Shown here in pieces: positions 1-9,532 of a stretch of 64,000 nt of DNA. This DNA comes from Bacteroidota bacterium (GTDB taxonomy: Bacteria; Bacteroidota; Bacteroidia; Chitinophagales; Chitinophagaceae). Position 1 is the first letter of the stretch, and the number at the start of each line of letters is the position of its first letter. The stretch spans positions 149,006 through 213,005 of the forward strand of contig VGFK01000001.1 of NCBI GenBank assembly GCA_016868895.1, read 5' to 3'. Position numbers and translations under genes: made by a program. Below the pieces are notes generated by a model. It was given only the letters and a program-made list of their open reading frames with translations, was not told the origin of the DNA and made no database searches.

Positions 1-1366
1 TTGTAGAGAAGAAAGGATTGGGGTACGGCACCAGCAATTGATCGGGATCTCCTACTGGTGAGAGTACCGAACAGGTTCCGGTTTTCGTCAGGGGTAGATT
101 CTGAAATTGTTTAAGCATGACCGTGTTCAACATTCCCGCATCCACGCATAACCAATTGGAAAGTATGCTTGCATAAACACTTCTGAAATCATATTGATAG
201 GGTACATTATCAGAAACCGTTGCGTTCAGGGGAATATCGGGGTTGTTTCCTGAAATACCCGGCTGTACGCTATCGCCAAAAACAAATAAGGGAGCAGCGG
301 CCCCATGATCGGTACCATTAGAGCCATTGCTCTTGATACGTCGACCAAATTCTGAATATGTCATACCCACTACCCGTTTCTCAATTTCCAAAAAGCGCAA
401 ATCATCTTGAAAAGCCTTAATGGCGCTGCTCACATTTCCCAATAGGCGGGCATGGATTCCTCCAGTGGTGTCTCCCGTATTGACTTGATTGGCGTGTGTA
501 TCAAATCCTCCGTAACTGACCAGGTAAATTTTTGTTTTAAGTCCCCCTTTAATCAAACGGGCCACAATCTTTAACTGGTCCGCCAGTGTGTTACCCGTGG
601 GGTAAGGCATTTGGGAAGTCACCTTCGAATTGGCCGTTTTAATAACATCTCCATATCGCTGTGTTTGCCGGTATGTTTCCCGCACAAAGGTGAGTTCCTT
701 GCCCGCGTAACTATTGGGGGCAGGGTCGGATTGATTGTTTACAAAGCTATAGAAGGAACTGGGATTGGAAATGCTCATACCCATCGGTTGTGCGGGACCT
801 TGCAGGGTCAGGGAAGTAACAGAACCGATTTGGATGGCAAGGGGATCAGGCATCGTAGTATTGGGATAATTACTGGGAAAGCCCGGGTAGAGTTCATCCA
901 ACAATCGTCCCAGCCAACCGGTATTCACTACCTGGTTACTTTCTGAAGCACTCATCCAGATATCCGTTGCCCGAAAGTGAGAGAAATTTGGACGCGGATA
1001 TCCTACAGATTGCACGATATGCATTTTGCCTTCATTGAAAAGCTGCTGCATGCCGGTCATTGCAGGATGCAACCCTGTATTGGGATGCCGATCGAGCCGA
1101 AGGACCTTTTCCTGAGCGATATATACATTGTTTCGTGCATTGTAATACTGTCCAAACTTATCGATGGGAATAACCGTATTCAATCCATCATTGCCACCAT
1201 TGAGCTGAATCACTACCAACACACGGTCGTTGTCACCAGCCGGCAACAAATAATTATCCAATAACTGATGACCAGAAGCATACGCACGAAATCCCACACC
1301 GGACATAAATGAAGGCACCATCAGTCCCGCAGGCAAGTAATTATTTATGAATCGTCTTCTATCCAT
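1..1366 (-). CDS. DUF1501 family secreted protein, C-terminus cut by window edge
   Basis: The frame reads 455 codons from an ATG at 1366 and is still open at base 1. The start MDRRRFINN, with consecutive arginines before a hydrophobic stretch, fits the export signal typical of DUF1501 (sulfatase-like fold) proteins. Family landmarks visible are VVIQLNGGNDGLNTVIP near residue 50, a LVSYGGFDTHANQ segment and a late GTDHGAA segment. The last readable residues contain YPNPF, the usual opening of a type IX secretion (T9SS) type A sorting domain, so the product is probably exported and anchored or released by T9SS. It lies 9 bp downstream of a DUF1800 gene; this pairing is common in Bacteroidota and Planctomycetota. 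The biochemical role of the pair is unknown to me. Confidence 0.85.
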   Translation of the reverse strand, partial: MDRRRFINNYLPAGLMVPSFMSGVGFRAYASGHQLLDNYLLPAGDNDRVLVVIQLNGGNDGLNTVIPIDKFGQYYNARNNVYIAQEKVLRLDRHPNTGLHPAMTGMQQLFNEGKMHIVQSVGYPRPNFSHFRATDIWMSASESNQVVNTGWLGRLLDELYPGFPSNYPNTTMPDPLAIQIGSVTSLTLQGPAQPMGMSISNPSSFYSFVNNQSDPAPNSYAGKELTFVRETYRQTQRYGDVIKTANSKVTSQMPYPTGNTLADQLKIVARLIKGGLKTKIYLVSYGGFDTHANQVNTGDTTGGIHARLLGNVSSAIKAFQDDLRFLEIEKRVVGMTYSEFGRRIKSNGSNGTDHGAAAPLFVFGDSVQPGISGNNPDIPLNATVSDNVPYQYDFRSVYASILSNWLCVDAGMLNTVMLKQFQNLPLTKTGTCSVLSPVGDPDQLLVPYPNPFFST

Positions 1367-1375
1367 GTTGCGGGT

Positions 1376-2968
1376 TTACATGAGTTGATACTCCGGCAGG
1401 TTCATTAAGTATTTAACCAAGGACGTGATAGCCGTGGTTACGTGTTTGGTATTGGCTGCATTGCTGGGCGTAGCAACATAGGTTTCCCACGCGTTGGTCC
1501 AATAATAATCTTCCGACTGTCCTGCAAGGAGAATATCCCGTTTGAGTTGTGTTTTATGTGCTGGGGTTATTCCAATCCCGAGCAGATGATTAACCAAATC
1601 ATCGATCAGGAAGTTCGGGTTTTCAGGTCGACTGAATTTACGAACCAGGTTGACGCCATTGACGGCTACCTTGAATCCGTTCATCGTATAGCCCGTTGTG
1701 GCCAAAATATCCAGGTACTGGATACGCTTTGGCAATGTATCGGTATTGATCCAATATTCATAAAAACCAGGTTCCTGGTAAAAAGCTTTCCACCCACTCA
1801 CGTCAGGAGGATCTCCTAAATTTTGTTGCATGTTAGTGAGGTAGGCAACCAATTGATTCCACAAAGGATAATTGATAGCGTAAGCGTCGGCCGACGCAAA
1901 CTGTACGTCGGTCTCGCGCAACATCCCAATGAGCATGTCAGCGGGACTTTTAATCTGTGCCCCTATATAGGTTGTTTCGTAGAAATGAGAACTTGATAAT
2001 AACGCTCTGAGCACCGGTTTAACCTCAAAATTATTGTCCCGCATGATTTTTGCAAGGGGGGCAATCACGCTTGCTTCCACCTCAGATGTGATTTCATAAT
2101 ACAAGAACCAGCGGTATAACTTTCTGCATAGAAAAAGGGATGCTTCTTCCACCGAAAACAGCATAGTGATGAGATTATCCAATTCTTGATCACCGGCTGT
2201 AGGACCGGTTCTACCAGCTATGATTTTACCCCCATAAAAGGAAGAAAATTCTTTATTTGTTGTATCGTGACGCGTTGAATCAAAGAATGACTCGATTTTT
2301 GTAGCATTGTTTCTCCAGCCGGTCAATACACGAGCAGCAGCTTTTACATCCGCCTCTGTAAAGCCTGCACCGGGTCCTTTTCCAATGACAAACAATTCTT
2401 GTATTTCTCTTGAATAGTTTTCATCAGGAGCGGTGCGATTATTGTTTTGTCCATTTAAATAAACAAGCATGGCGGGGTCTACACTAACAGAACGGGTCAA
2501 GGCTTTGATATTTCCCAAAGCATGCGATCGAAGAAGCTGATGGTGCTTGTATACATATTGGGCATTGCCTACGTCCGCAGATTCGGTTGCAAAATGATTG
2601 TGCCAAAACAATGTCATCTTTTCGCGCAGCGTTGCTTCTTGAAAAATCAACCTTCCTACCCACCATTTTTTAAATGAGGCACGTCGAAGAGCTGCTACCG
2701 TACCATCATTATTGGGATCGTTGACCCACGTTTGTCCCGCAGCGATCAAGGTATCCGGGCTGGCGGCTGCAGAAGAATTGTACTCTTTTACCGGTGGAGA
2801 GGGTTGCGGTGCTGAATCGTCCAACAGTTGATCAAGACAAGCTGAAATCCCTTTTGCCGCAAACGCATCCACCTGCTCTTTGGTTGCACCAAATACCGTT
2901 CGCTTGAGCAAATGGCGAGCAGTCGACTGATCCCAGGATCCTTGATATGGTGTTAGAGTAGCTATCAC
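1376..2968 (-). CDS. DUF1800 domain-containing protein
   Basis: The 530-residue product matches the DUF1800 family: HLLKRTVFGAT near residue 20, the hallmark FWHNHF at 121-126, a later NYSREIQELFVIG segment and GWKAFYQEPGFYE. The frame has no ATG in a suitable place and begins with GTG at 2968, 19 bp after the LysM gene. No signal peptide is visible, which is odd because the partner DUF1501 protein downstream is clearly exported. Either the start is correct and the protein stays inside, or its export signal is of a kind I cannot see. Function unknown. Confidence 0.85.
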   Translation of the reverse strand: MIATLTPYQGSWDQSTARHLLKRTVFGATKEQVDAFAAKGISACLDQLLDDSAPQPSPPVKEYNSSAAASPDTLIAAGQTWVNDPNNDGTVAALRRASFKKWWVGRLIFQEATLREKMTLFWHNHFATESADVGNAQYVYKHHQLLRSHALGNIKALTRSVSVDPAMLVYLNGQNNNRTAPDENYSREIQELFVIGKGPGAGFTEADVKAAARVLTGWRNNATKIESFFDSTRHDTTNKEFSSFYGGKIIAGRTGPTAGDQELDNLITMLFSVEEASLFLCRKLYRWFLYYEITSEVEASVIAPLAKIMRDNNFEVKPVLRALLSSSHFYETTYIGAQIKSPADMLIGMLRETDVQFASADAYAINYPLWNQLVAYLTNMQQNLGDPPDVSGWKAFYQEPGFYEYWINTDTLPKRIQYLDILATTGYTMNGFKVAVNGVNLVRKFSRPENPNFLIDDLVNHLLGIGITPAHKTQLKRDILLAGQSEDYYWTNAWETYVATPSNAANTKHVTTAITSLVKYLMNLPEYQLM

Positions 2969-2987
2969 TTAAACATTAAGAATTCTT

Positions 2988-3878
2988 TCAATTGTACCAC
3001 ACTACGCCAATCGCACCGTCATTTTCAACTCCCAATATGGACGCAGCAGCATTGCTGATGCGAAGCACGAGACCTTCACTTTCTTTGCCCTGAGGAACCG
3101 CCCCCAGCACTTTTGCATATATGGTCTTGTCCGTTTTATTGGACGATAATTTGATAACTGTCCCGGGTACTACACCATTCATCAACACATAATACTTTCC
3201 ATCCTGCCAACCGCTTGAGCTTTTAAAAACTCCAAATGCTGGTTGCTCCATTAGCTGTTCTTTTCCTTGTGCCGCTTGCTGTTGGAAAACATTTAAGAAG
3301 TAGCCCGTAGGCGACCGATACGAATATTGTGAACGGGCATCGTTGGTCTTGGCGGGCTGCTGGGGGGTAGCAGCAATTGCAGGGACAACAACTGCAGGGG
3401 CTGAAACAGCAGTAGAAGTTGAAACAGCAGAAGCAAGTGAAGAAGAATTGGATACCAAATGCCCCAATACAAGCATTGATCCAACTTTTAGATTATCAGA
3501 CGATAATTGATTTAATTTCCGCAACTGTCCAATATCCACTCCAAAGTCCGCTGCAATTTTTATGAGTCCTTCCTTTTGTTTTACCTTATATACAACCGGA
3601 GTTCCCGATGCCCCCAATGAGGTAAAATTTGCAGCCGTCAATGGAATATTCAACAATTGGGATATGCCAAGGCCCTTCTCCATGGATAGGTCATTGTAAG
3701 AAGCAATCTCCTTCGGACTGATGAAATAGACACGTCCAACACTGTACCAATTTTCTTTGGGTGCTACCTTGTGCTGAACATAGACCCCCTTAGCACTTTT
3801 CTGAATCTCTAAGGGTGATACTTGTCCAAAACCAAAGTGAGTGGTCAGAATAATTAAACTTAAGAATATTGGTCGCAT
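2988..3878 (-). CDS. LysM-domain exported protein
   Basis: The product has 296 residues. A signal peptide covers about residues 1-18 (hydrophobic stretch ending GFGQ). Two LysM-like segments follow, near residues 33-78 and 96-138, the second with the KVKQKEGLIKIAADFGVD pattern. Next come a Ser/Ala/Val-rich linker (about 142-175) and a C-terminal domain of about 100 residues (NVFQQQAAQGKEQ to GVVWYN) that resembles the beta-rich domain often following LysM in Bacteroidota. LysM binds peptidoglycan, so a cell-wall role in the periplasm is inferred. It is the first gene of the run leading to the DUF1800 and DUF1501 genes, with a promoter-like site just upstream. Confidence 0.75.
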   Translation of the reverse strand: MRPIFLSLIILTTHFGFGQVSPLEIQKSAKGVYVQHKVAPKENWYSVGRVYFISPKEIASYNDLSMEKGLGISQLLNIPLTAANFTSLGASGTPVVYKVKQKEGLIKIAADFGVDIGQLRKLNQLSSDNLKVGSMLVLGHLVSNSSSLASAVSTSTAVSAPAVVVPAIAATPQQPAKTNDARSQYSYRSPTGYFLNVFQQQAAQGKEQLMEQPAFGVFKSSSGWQDGKYYVLMNGVVPGTVIKLSSNKTDKTIYAKVLGAVPQGKESEGLVLRISNAAASILGVENDGAIGVVWYN

Positions 3879-3895
3879 GTTCTGTTCCTTGAGTA

Positions 3896-3927
3896 CAAAT
3901 TAACCCATAAATGACAAAAAACACAAA
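3896..3927 (-). promoter_or_regulatory. promoter-like site for the LysM-DUF1800-DUF1501 run
   Basis: On the minus strand TTTG (3927-3924), 20 nt, then TTAATTTG (3903-3896) resembles the Bacteroidota pattern TTTG, about 19-20 nt, TAnnTTTG, with one mismatch in the -7 box. The -7 box ends 17 nt before the ATG at 3878. Confidence 0.5.
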
Positions 3928-3972
3928 TGATAGAGAATGGGGATAGCCCAGATTCTTAAAATTTTAACATAA

Positions 3973-5337
3973 TCAGCTGCGCATCAGGATCCTTGACGAC
4001 ATGGGATAATAATTTTTACATCGGCCCTGGACAATTTTTACCCACCCCAGAGGAAGGTGCGCAAAGGTAACACAGGCCCATCCGTCTTGCTGATCCGCCA
4101 GTTCAATTGTTTCTTTTTTCAGGTAGTGAACTGCGGTTGGCAGATCCAGCTCCAACCGCCTAACCCTTTCCCCCAGTTGGAGCGATAGTGCCAGTTCGTG
4201 ATCCGGAATAAAATCATCCCGCTTGAAACCACCTAGGCTGATCCCGGATCGTTTCAAACGCAACTGCTGCCGAAAGTGTTGTAGGTCGGATAGGTTTTCT
4301 TCTGCTTGCAGATAAAGCCGGTCTTGCCATTGAAAAACAACACGACCCTCTTTTTCAGTGACCCAGGGAGATAGGCTCGACTTGTTTTTAATAATGGAGA
4401 GGCTGTTAGATGAACCAGTACTCATTTCAACACCCGGCGCAGTTCGTTGAAATGCTGCACAAAAGAAGCCCTCTCCCATGATATGATGAGGGTAGAATCG
4501 GTATCCGATGGCGTTGTGCCTTGGAGACGCAGCAACGACAATTTCCCAAGCTGGATCAGGGTGTACATCTATGGATTGAAACTCTCCTGAATCAAGAATA
4601 AAATCGACATTCTCCTCGTTCTCGCATTGGGAATACGAACAAGTGGAGTAAATCAAGTACCCCCCTTCTTTAACTATTTTCATGGCACTGGCGAGAATCC
4701 GTTGTTGCCGCGCAGAACAAAATCCCGGTAGTTCTGTATTCCACTCTTCGATGGCAGCAGGATCTTTTCTGAAGAGTCCACTCCCACTGCAAGGCGCATC
4801 CACCAGGACCAAATCAAAATATGCGCCTAGGCGCTCGAGGGACTGAGGATCATTATTGGAGATGAGTAGTTTTTCTGTCCCCCACCTCACTGCATTTTCT
4901 GCTAATGCGGGAATACGCGACTGAATGATTTCGTTGGCAAGCACATACCGCAACTGAGGCAGGGTCGAGAGCAAGGTTGCTTTCCCCCCTGGGGACGCAC
5001 ACAGATCTAGGGCTATTGCACCACGGGTTGTTCCCAAAACAGTTTGTGCAGCATGATGGATGAACATGCTGGAAGCTTCTTGCACATAATACGCTCCGGC
5101 ATGAAACATGGGATCAAGTGTAAACGATGGTCGCTCATTCAAATAATATCCATGTGGACACCAATCCACAACTGCCGTTTGGCGACTGGATAGTTCAGGC
5201 AAATCTGCACAATTTTTGACTTTTAGGGGATGAATGCGGATACTGATGGGAGCGGGATGGGCATGAGCCCCCAAAAAAGCTTCGCGGTCCATGCCCGGAC
5301 AGGCCGCTAATGAATCCAAAAATGATTCTGGGAGCAC
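3973..5337 (-). CDS. RsmB/RsmF-type rRNA cytosine-C5 methyltransferase
   Basis: SAM-dependent m5C RNA methyltransferase of the NOL1/NOP2/Sun family, 454 residues. The SAM-binding segment ALDLCASPGGKATLL lies at about 109-123. The motif IV cysteine is in DAPCSG (C183) and the catalytic motif VI cysteine in YSTCS (C233), so both required cysteines are present. The N-terminus LPESFLDSL and the C-terminal extension of roughly 150 residues resemble RsmF (YebU)-like proteins, which modify 16S rRNA. The start is GTG at 5337, 5 nt after the pntB stop; the first internal ATG (5289) would cut into the conserved N-terminus. Which cytosine is modified cannot be told from sequence. Confidence 0.85.
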   Translation of the reverse strand: MLPESFLDSLAACPGMDREAFLGAHAHPAPISIRIHPLKVKNCADLPELSSRQTAVVDWCPHGYYLNERPSFTLDPMFHAGAYYVQEASSMFIHHAAQTVLGTTRGAIALDLCASPGGKATLLSTLPQLRYVLANEIIQSRIPALAENAVRWGTEKLLISNNDPQSLERLGAYFDLVLVDAPCSGSGLFRKDPAAIEEWNTELPGFCSARQQRILASAMKIVKEGGYLIYSTCSYSQCENEENVDFILDSGEFQSIDVHPDPAWEIVVAASPRHNAIGYRFYPHHIMGEGFFCAAFQRTAPGVEMSTGSSNSLSIIKNKSSLSPWVTEKEGRVVFQWQDRLYLQAEENLSDLQHFRQQLRLKRSGISLGGFKRDDFIPDHELALSLQLGERVRRLELDLPTAVHYLKKETIELADQQDGWACVTFAHLPLGWVKIVQGRCKNYYPMSSRILMRS

Positions 5338-5342
5338 AAGTA

Positions 5343-6734
5343 TTAAATGCTTCTTATCTCAGCAAGCAACTCCTGCAACGCTTTTTTGGCATCGCCGAAC
5401 AACATGGATGTTTTGGGCTGGAAAAATAACTGGTTCTCTATGCCAGCATAGCCCGGTTTCATGCTTCGCTTGTTTACAATCACGTGTTTGGCATCTTCCA
5501 CCTCTAGAATGGGCATGCCATAAATGGGAGAAGCAGGATCGGACTTTGCTGCGGGATTGACCACATCATTGGCGCCCAATATCAGGACCACATCGGTATT
5601 TTTGAATTCCTCATTGGCTTGCTCCATCTCCAAAAGCTTATCATAGCTGACATCGGCTTCAGCAAGCAATACATTCATATGACCGGGCATTCTTCCCGCT
5701 ACGGGATGAATGGCATATTTTACCTCGACACCTTTGGCCTCCAATGTCTTTTCCAGTTCATGGCAAACGTGTTGCGCCTGTGCCACGGCTAAACCATAAC
5801 CAGGAACAATCATTACTTTACTGGCGTAACTCATCACAACTGCTGCATCGCTCAACGATACTTCTTTATAGGTTCCACCAAATGAAGCACTTGAACCTGC
5901 AGTAGCTCCCGCTCCAAACGATCCAATCAATACATTTTTGAGTGAACGATTCATGGCATTGCACATGAGAATCGTCAACAGGGTTCCGGCGGCACCGACC
6001 AAAATTCCACCCGTCAGCATGACCTTGTTTTCGTACAAGAAACCTCCGCACGCTGCAGCAACACCTGTGAATGAATTCAACAACGAGATCACTACAGGCA
6101 TATCGGCTCCACCAATGGGGAGGACAAAGAAAACACCATAGAGAATGGATAGTGCAACCACGCCATAAAACAACAGCGTCATGTTTTCAGGTATTGCCGC
6201 AACAAGATAGGTAGCGATACCCAGGATGAAAAAGAGCAGCGCCAGGTTGAAAATGTGTTGACCTCCAAATGAAAAATCCTTGATCTTTCCATTCAATTTG
6301 CCCCATGCAATCATACTACCGGCAAATGAAATCGAACCAATGATGAGTCCCAGCAAAATGATCAGCAATGTACCAGGATCTTTTTCCTGAAGATGCCCGA
6401 ATTCAATCACTGAAATCAATGCAGCACATGCCCCACCCATTCCATTGAACAGGCTGACCATTTCAGGCATTGCCGTCATTTGAACACGCTTTGCCATTGA
6501 GGTTCCGGCTACACTGCCTATGGCCAACGCTGCGAATATCCACAGGTAGTTTCCAAGTGGATTACCGTTTTTATCTGTGTACAGAAATATAGTTGCGAAT
6601 ATTGCAGCCGTCATACCAGCTGCTGCCACCAGATTGCCTTTCCGTGCACTGGCGGGATTGGAAAGCATTTTGAGTCCCACAATGAATGTAACGGAACCGA
6701 ACAAATAGGCGAGCACAAGTAGATTCATTTCCAT
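5343..6734 (-). CDS. pntB: NAD(P) transhydrogenase subunit beta
   Basis: Beta subunit of the proton-translocating transhydrogenase, which uses the proton-motive force to move hydride from NADH to NADP+. The product has 463 residues. About eight or nine hydrophobic segments fill residues 1-270. The C-terminal NADP(H)-binding domain III starts near IVPGYGLAVAQAQ and includes HPVAGRMPGHMNVLLAEA, ILGANDVVNPAA and NKRSMKPGYAG, all family hallmarks. It is the last gene of pntAa-pntAb-pntB, 18 bp after pntAb, and is followed within 5 bp by the methyltransferase gene. Confidence 0.97.
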   Translation of the reverse strand: MEMNLLVLAYLFGSVTFIVGLKMLSNPASARKGNLVAAAGMTAAIFATIFLYTDKNGNPLGNYLWIFAALAIGSVAGTSMAKRVQMTAMPEMVSLFNGMGGACAALISVIEFGHLQEKDPGTLLIILLGLIIGSISFAGSMIAWGKLNGKIKDFSFGGQHIFNLALLFFILGIATYLVAAIPENMTLLFYGVVALSILYGVFFVLPIGGADMPVVISLLNSFTGVAAACGGFLYENKVMLTGGILVGAAGTLLTILMCNAMNRSLKNVLIGSFGAGATAGSSASFGGTYKEVSLSDAAVVMSYASKVMIVPGYGLAVAQAQHVCHELEKTLEAKGVEVKYAIHPVAGRMPGHMNVLLAEADVSYDKLLEMEQANEEFKNTDVVLILGANDVVNPAAKSDPASPIYGMPILEVEDAKHVIVNKRSMKPGYAGIENQLFFQPKTSMLFGDAKKALQELLAEIRSI

Positions 6735-6752
6735 GCGATCCCTTTTGGGTGT

Positions 6753-7058
6753 TTATTTTTTCTTTTTAAACATTTCCAGCATGCGGTCCGTCACGACAAA
6801 CCCTCCTACCACATTGAGTGTTCCAAGAAGTACTGCTAAGAATCCCAACACCAATGCCGGGATGTTGCTTTCTTCTGCCTGGCCCATCACGATGATGGCA
6901 CCAATGATGACGACGCCGTGAATCGCATTGGCACCGCTCATGAGCGGAGTGTGCAAAACGCTGGGCACCCTACCAATCACTTCAATTCCTACAAAAATCA
7001 TCAGGACAACGATGTAGATCATTTCCTGGTGAGCGGCTATCCAATTGAGTGGTTCCAT
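6753..7058 (-). CDS. pntAb: NAD(P) transhydrogenase alpha subunit, membrane part (PntAb)
   Basis: A 101-residue membrane protein corresponding to domain II of the alpha subunit, which is fused to PntAa in enterobacteria but split here, as in many other bacteria. Three hydrophobic segments are visible (about 13-30, 41-60 and 66-90), with PLMSGANAIHGVVIIGA in the middle, a conserved alpha-subunit motif. It sits between pntAa (18 bp upstream) and pntB and ends in a run of lysines. Confidence 0.93.
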   Translation of the reverse strand: MEPLNWIAAHQEMIYIVVLMIFVGIEVIGRVPSVLHTPLMSGANAIHGVVIIGAIIVMGQAEESNIPALVLGFLAVLLGTLNVVGGFVVTDRMLEMFKKKK

Positions 7059-7076
7059 CTGGATAAAATTTATTGA

Positions 7077-8147
7077 TTAAGCTTTTGCGCGTGAACCGAT
7101 GACCAGCTCATCCTGAGAATCGGTAATCAATTGTCCTTCTTTACTGGTAATGAGTTGTAAAAAATTCAAAATGTTTTTACCGTATAATTTGCTGGCATCG
7201 GATGGTAACGTTGCCGGAAGATTGCTATCGCCCACAATCCTGACACCAAATACTTCCACTACTTCACGGTCTTTGGTGAATGGGGTGTTACCGCCGGTAG
7301 AGGCAGCCAGGTCGACCACCACACTTCCTTTTCGCATGGCCTTGAGCATTTCTTCCGTCACCAGTATAGGTGCCTTTTTCCCAGGGATCTGCGCCGTAGT
7401 AATGACGATGTCTGCTTTTGCTATACTCTCTGCAATCTTTTGCTGCTGGTTACGCTTGTATTCGTCGGATTGTTCAACCGCATATCCCCCAGCAGATGAT
7501 GCATCTGCTGCACCAGGAATTTCAATGAATTTCGCACCCAAACTTTGTACTTCCTCTTTCACAGCAGGTCGCGTATCGAAGACCTCTACCACTGAACCCA
7601 ACCGTTTTGCCGTAGCGATGCCTTGAAGTCCAGCCACTCCTGCTCCAAGAATCAACACTTTGGCTGGAGCAATGCTGCCCGCTGCAGTCATGAACATGGG
7701 AAAATACCTGCCATAGTGATTAGCAGCAACCAACACGGCTTTGTATCCGGCTATATTGGCCTGGCTGGACAAAATATCCATGCTCTGCGCACGGGTGGTT
7801 CTGGGAAGCAGGTCCATGCTGTAGACCACCACCCCCTGACTGCACCACTGCTGGATGCGTTCGGTTTGAAAGCGAGCTTGATACATGCCAATCAAGACCA
7901 TTTCTTTTCTCAATGAAATAGAGGGAGCATGGATAGAAAGAACAACATCGGCGTGTTTTGCTATCTCTTCAGCAGATTTAATTTCTGCACCAACCGATGC
8001 ATAATCATCGTCAGAGCAATATGCTGATTCACCCGCTCCTTTTTCAATCCAAACCGTGATATTCTTTTTCGTGAGTTGCGCGGCACCTTCTGCAATCAGG
8101 GAAACCCGGGTTTCAGGAAAAGATTCTTTTAAAACACCAACGATCAT
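7077..8147 (-). CDS. pntAa: NAD(P) transhydrogenase subunit alpha, NAD-binding part
   Basis: Domain I of transhydrogenase; it binds NAD(H) and is related to alanine dehydrogenase. The chosen ATG at 8147 gives MIVGVLKESFPETRVSL, matching the family's N-terminus. The longer frame to 8168 would need a TTG and lies over a promoter box. Length is 356 residues. The Rossmann segment LILGAGVAGLQGIATAKRLG, the RPAVKEEVQSLGAKF segment, the RNQQQK loop, IPGKKAPIL and VVDLAASTGGN are all present. It is first in the pnt operon. Confidence 0.96.
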   Translation of the reverse strand: MIVGVLKESFPETRVSLIAEGAAQLTKKNITVWIEKGAGESAYCSDDDYASVGAEIKSAEEIAKHADVVLSIHAPSISLRKEMVLIGMYQARFQTERIQQWCSQGVVVYSMDLLPRTTRAQSMDILSSQANIAGYKAVLVAANHYGRYFPMFMTAAGSIAPAKVLILGAGVAGLQGIATAKRLGSVVEVFDTRPAVKEEVQSLGAKFIEIPGAADASSAGGYAVEQSDEYKRNQQQKIAESIAKADIVITTAQIPGKKAPILVTEEMLKAMRKGSVVVDLAASTGGNTPFTKDREVVEVFGVRIVGDSNLPATLPSDASKLYGKNILNFLQLITSKEGQLITDSQDELVIGSRAKA

Positions 8148-8165
8148 GTGTTTTGTTTGAGGCCA

Positions 8166-8173
8166 CAAATCTA
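8166..8173 (-). promoter_or_regulatory. -7 box before pntAa
   Basis: TAGATTTG on the minus strand is an exact TAnnTTTG match, 18 nt before the pntAa ATG. No good TTTG box lies 19-21 nt upstream (TTTC occurs at a shorter spacing), so confidence is moderate. Confidence 0.4.
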
Positions 8174-8205
8174 ATCAAAATCCCTATCCGAAAGGTCGCT
8201 GAATC

Positions 8206-9006
8206 TTAGAAACGAATGGCAAAACACTGCTTTTCCTTGAAATCTTTTCGGAAAAAAACTATACCCATGAAAAAAAGGTCGACAAAACAGGTTGCCCGTT
8301 CATTTTTTTTCAAATCTTCCCAAGCCTTTTCCATTTCTGCACTCCAGTGGATGTCGTCTACCACCAAAATATCTTCTTCGTTTATATAGCGGACAATTGT
8401 GTGGAAATATTCCATAGTGGGTTGATATTGATGATTTCCATCCATGAAGATCAGCTTTGATCCGTGCATCGACGATAAAGCGCGTTCGAGGTGTTCCGAG
8501 AAATCACCGGTTAGCACGGTTACCTGATCATATCCTTCTTTCTGCAAACGTTCTGCGGTGAACGCTGCTAATGCAGGTGCACCTTCGATAGAGGTGACAC
8601 CGTTTTTTGGCTGGGCGGCCGACAAATACCGTGTGGTTATGCCAAGAGAAGTCCCCAATTCCAACACACCATCTATGGTATAGTAACGAATCATGCGATA
8701 CAGGAGCTGTGCGTATTGAGGAGACTTGAGGGCTGTGCGAGCAATACTGGAAACAGAGCGTACCGAAGAAGTGGAGATGCGTGAGCCTGCCCCCCGGTCT
8801 TCGATGGGAAGGGTCGTGCTGTGATCCTGCAAAAAATGCGAACGTACTGCTTCGATTGTGTTGAAACGGGGATCACGCGATGGTTGCATGAGCACGTTAC
8901 GGACAAATTCATATACAAACGGAGAATGAACTCCATGCCCCTTTCCACTGGAGGCAGTTATCCAATGCATCAAATAGCGATATGCCAAGGTAAAGGTGGA
9001 ATACAT
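8206..9006 (-). CDS. class I SAM-dependent methyltransferase
   Basis: About 266 residues. Motif I, GVLELGTSLGITTRYLS, and the acidic segment KLIFMDGNHQYQPTM followed by EEDILVVDDIHWS identify an O-methyltransferase-like Rossmann fold. The N-terminal 100 residues (including GKGHGVHSPFVYEFV) are shared with many unnamed Bacteroidota methyltransferases. ATG at 9006 is preferred to the GTG two codons upstream (9012). The gene follows folA by 14 bp, so it is probably co-transcribed with pafA-thyA-folA. Substrate unknown. Confidence 0.75.
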   Translation of the reverse strand: MYSTFTLAYRYLMHWITASSGKGHGVHSPFVYEFVRNVLMQPSRDPRFNTIEAVRSHFLQDHSTTLPIEDRGAGSRISTSSVRSVSSIARTALKSPQYAQLLYRMIRYYTIDGVLELGTSLGITTRYLSAAQPKNGVTSIEGAPALAAFTAERLQKEGYDQVTVLTGDFSEHLERALSSMHGSKLIFMDGNHQYQPTMEYFHTIVRYINEEDILVVDDIHWSAEMEKAWEDLKKNERATCFVDLFFMGIVFFRKDFKEKQCFAIRF

Positions 9007-9020
9007 GGACACCGCTTAGT

Positions 9021-9515
9021 TTAAATCCGCTTCCATGTTTCAAAAGTAAACGCATGTGCATGTCGCTCATCAGCAGGAACAGACCTTGTTGCATCACAGC
9101 TAAAAACACGTTGATCAATGTCGGGAAAAAAAGTATCGGCATGAGGAAATACACCATGCACACGGGTCATGTAAATGCAATCGGCCCGGTCAAGAACATC
9201 GGCATATATCTGTCCACCGCCAATGACAAACACTTCTTTGCAATCGGTATCTGCTGCAACGCTCAAAGCGTGTTCCATATTGCTGGCCAAATGAACCCCC
9301 GGATGCATTTCCAGTGTAGTGGAAATGACAATGTTGGTTCTGCCGGGGAGCGGCTTTGACCCCATGGATTCAAATGTTTTTCGTCCCATGACGACCGGCA
9401 TTCCCCAGGTCAGGTTCTTGAAGAACCGCATGTCCTGTGGCAGTTTCCAAAGCAGGTCATTGTTGGCCCCAATGGCATTGTCTTCGCCAGCTGCTACCAC
9501 AATCGAAATGATCAT
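9021..9515 (-). CDS. folA: dihydrofolate reductase
   Basis: Reduces dihydrofolate to tetrahydrofolate with NADPH. The 164-residue length is normal for the bacterial enzyme. Landmarks are ISIVVAAGEDNAIGANNDL at the N-terminus, LLWKLPQDMRFFK with the active-site acid, VVMGRKTFESMG, PLPGRTNIVIS and FVIGGGQIYADVL. It sits directly downstream of thyA (17 bp), the reaction that produces dihydrofolate, so the pair forms a thymidylate cycle unit. Confidence 0.97.
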   Translation of the reverse strand: MIISIVVAAGEDNAIGANNDLLWKLPQDMRFFKNLTWGMPVVMGRKTFESMGSKPLPGRTNIVISTTLEMHPGVHLASNMEHALSVAADTDCKEVFVIGGGQIYADVLDRADCIYMTRVHGVFPHADTFFPDIDQRVFSCDATRSVPADERHAHAFTFETWKRI

Positions 9516-9532
9516 ATGCGAATCTAAAGAAA

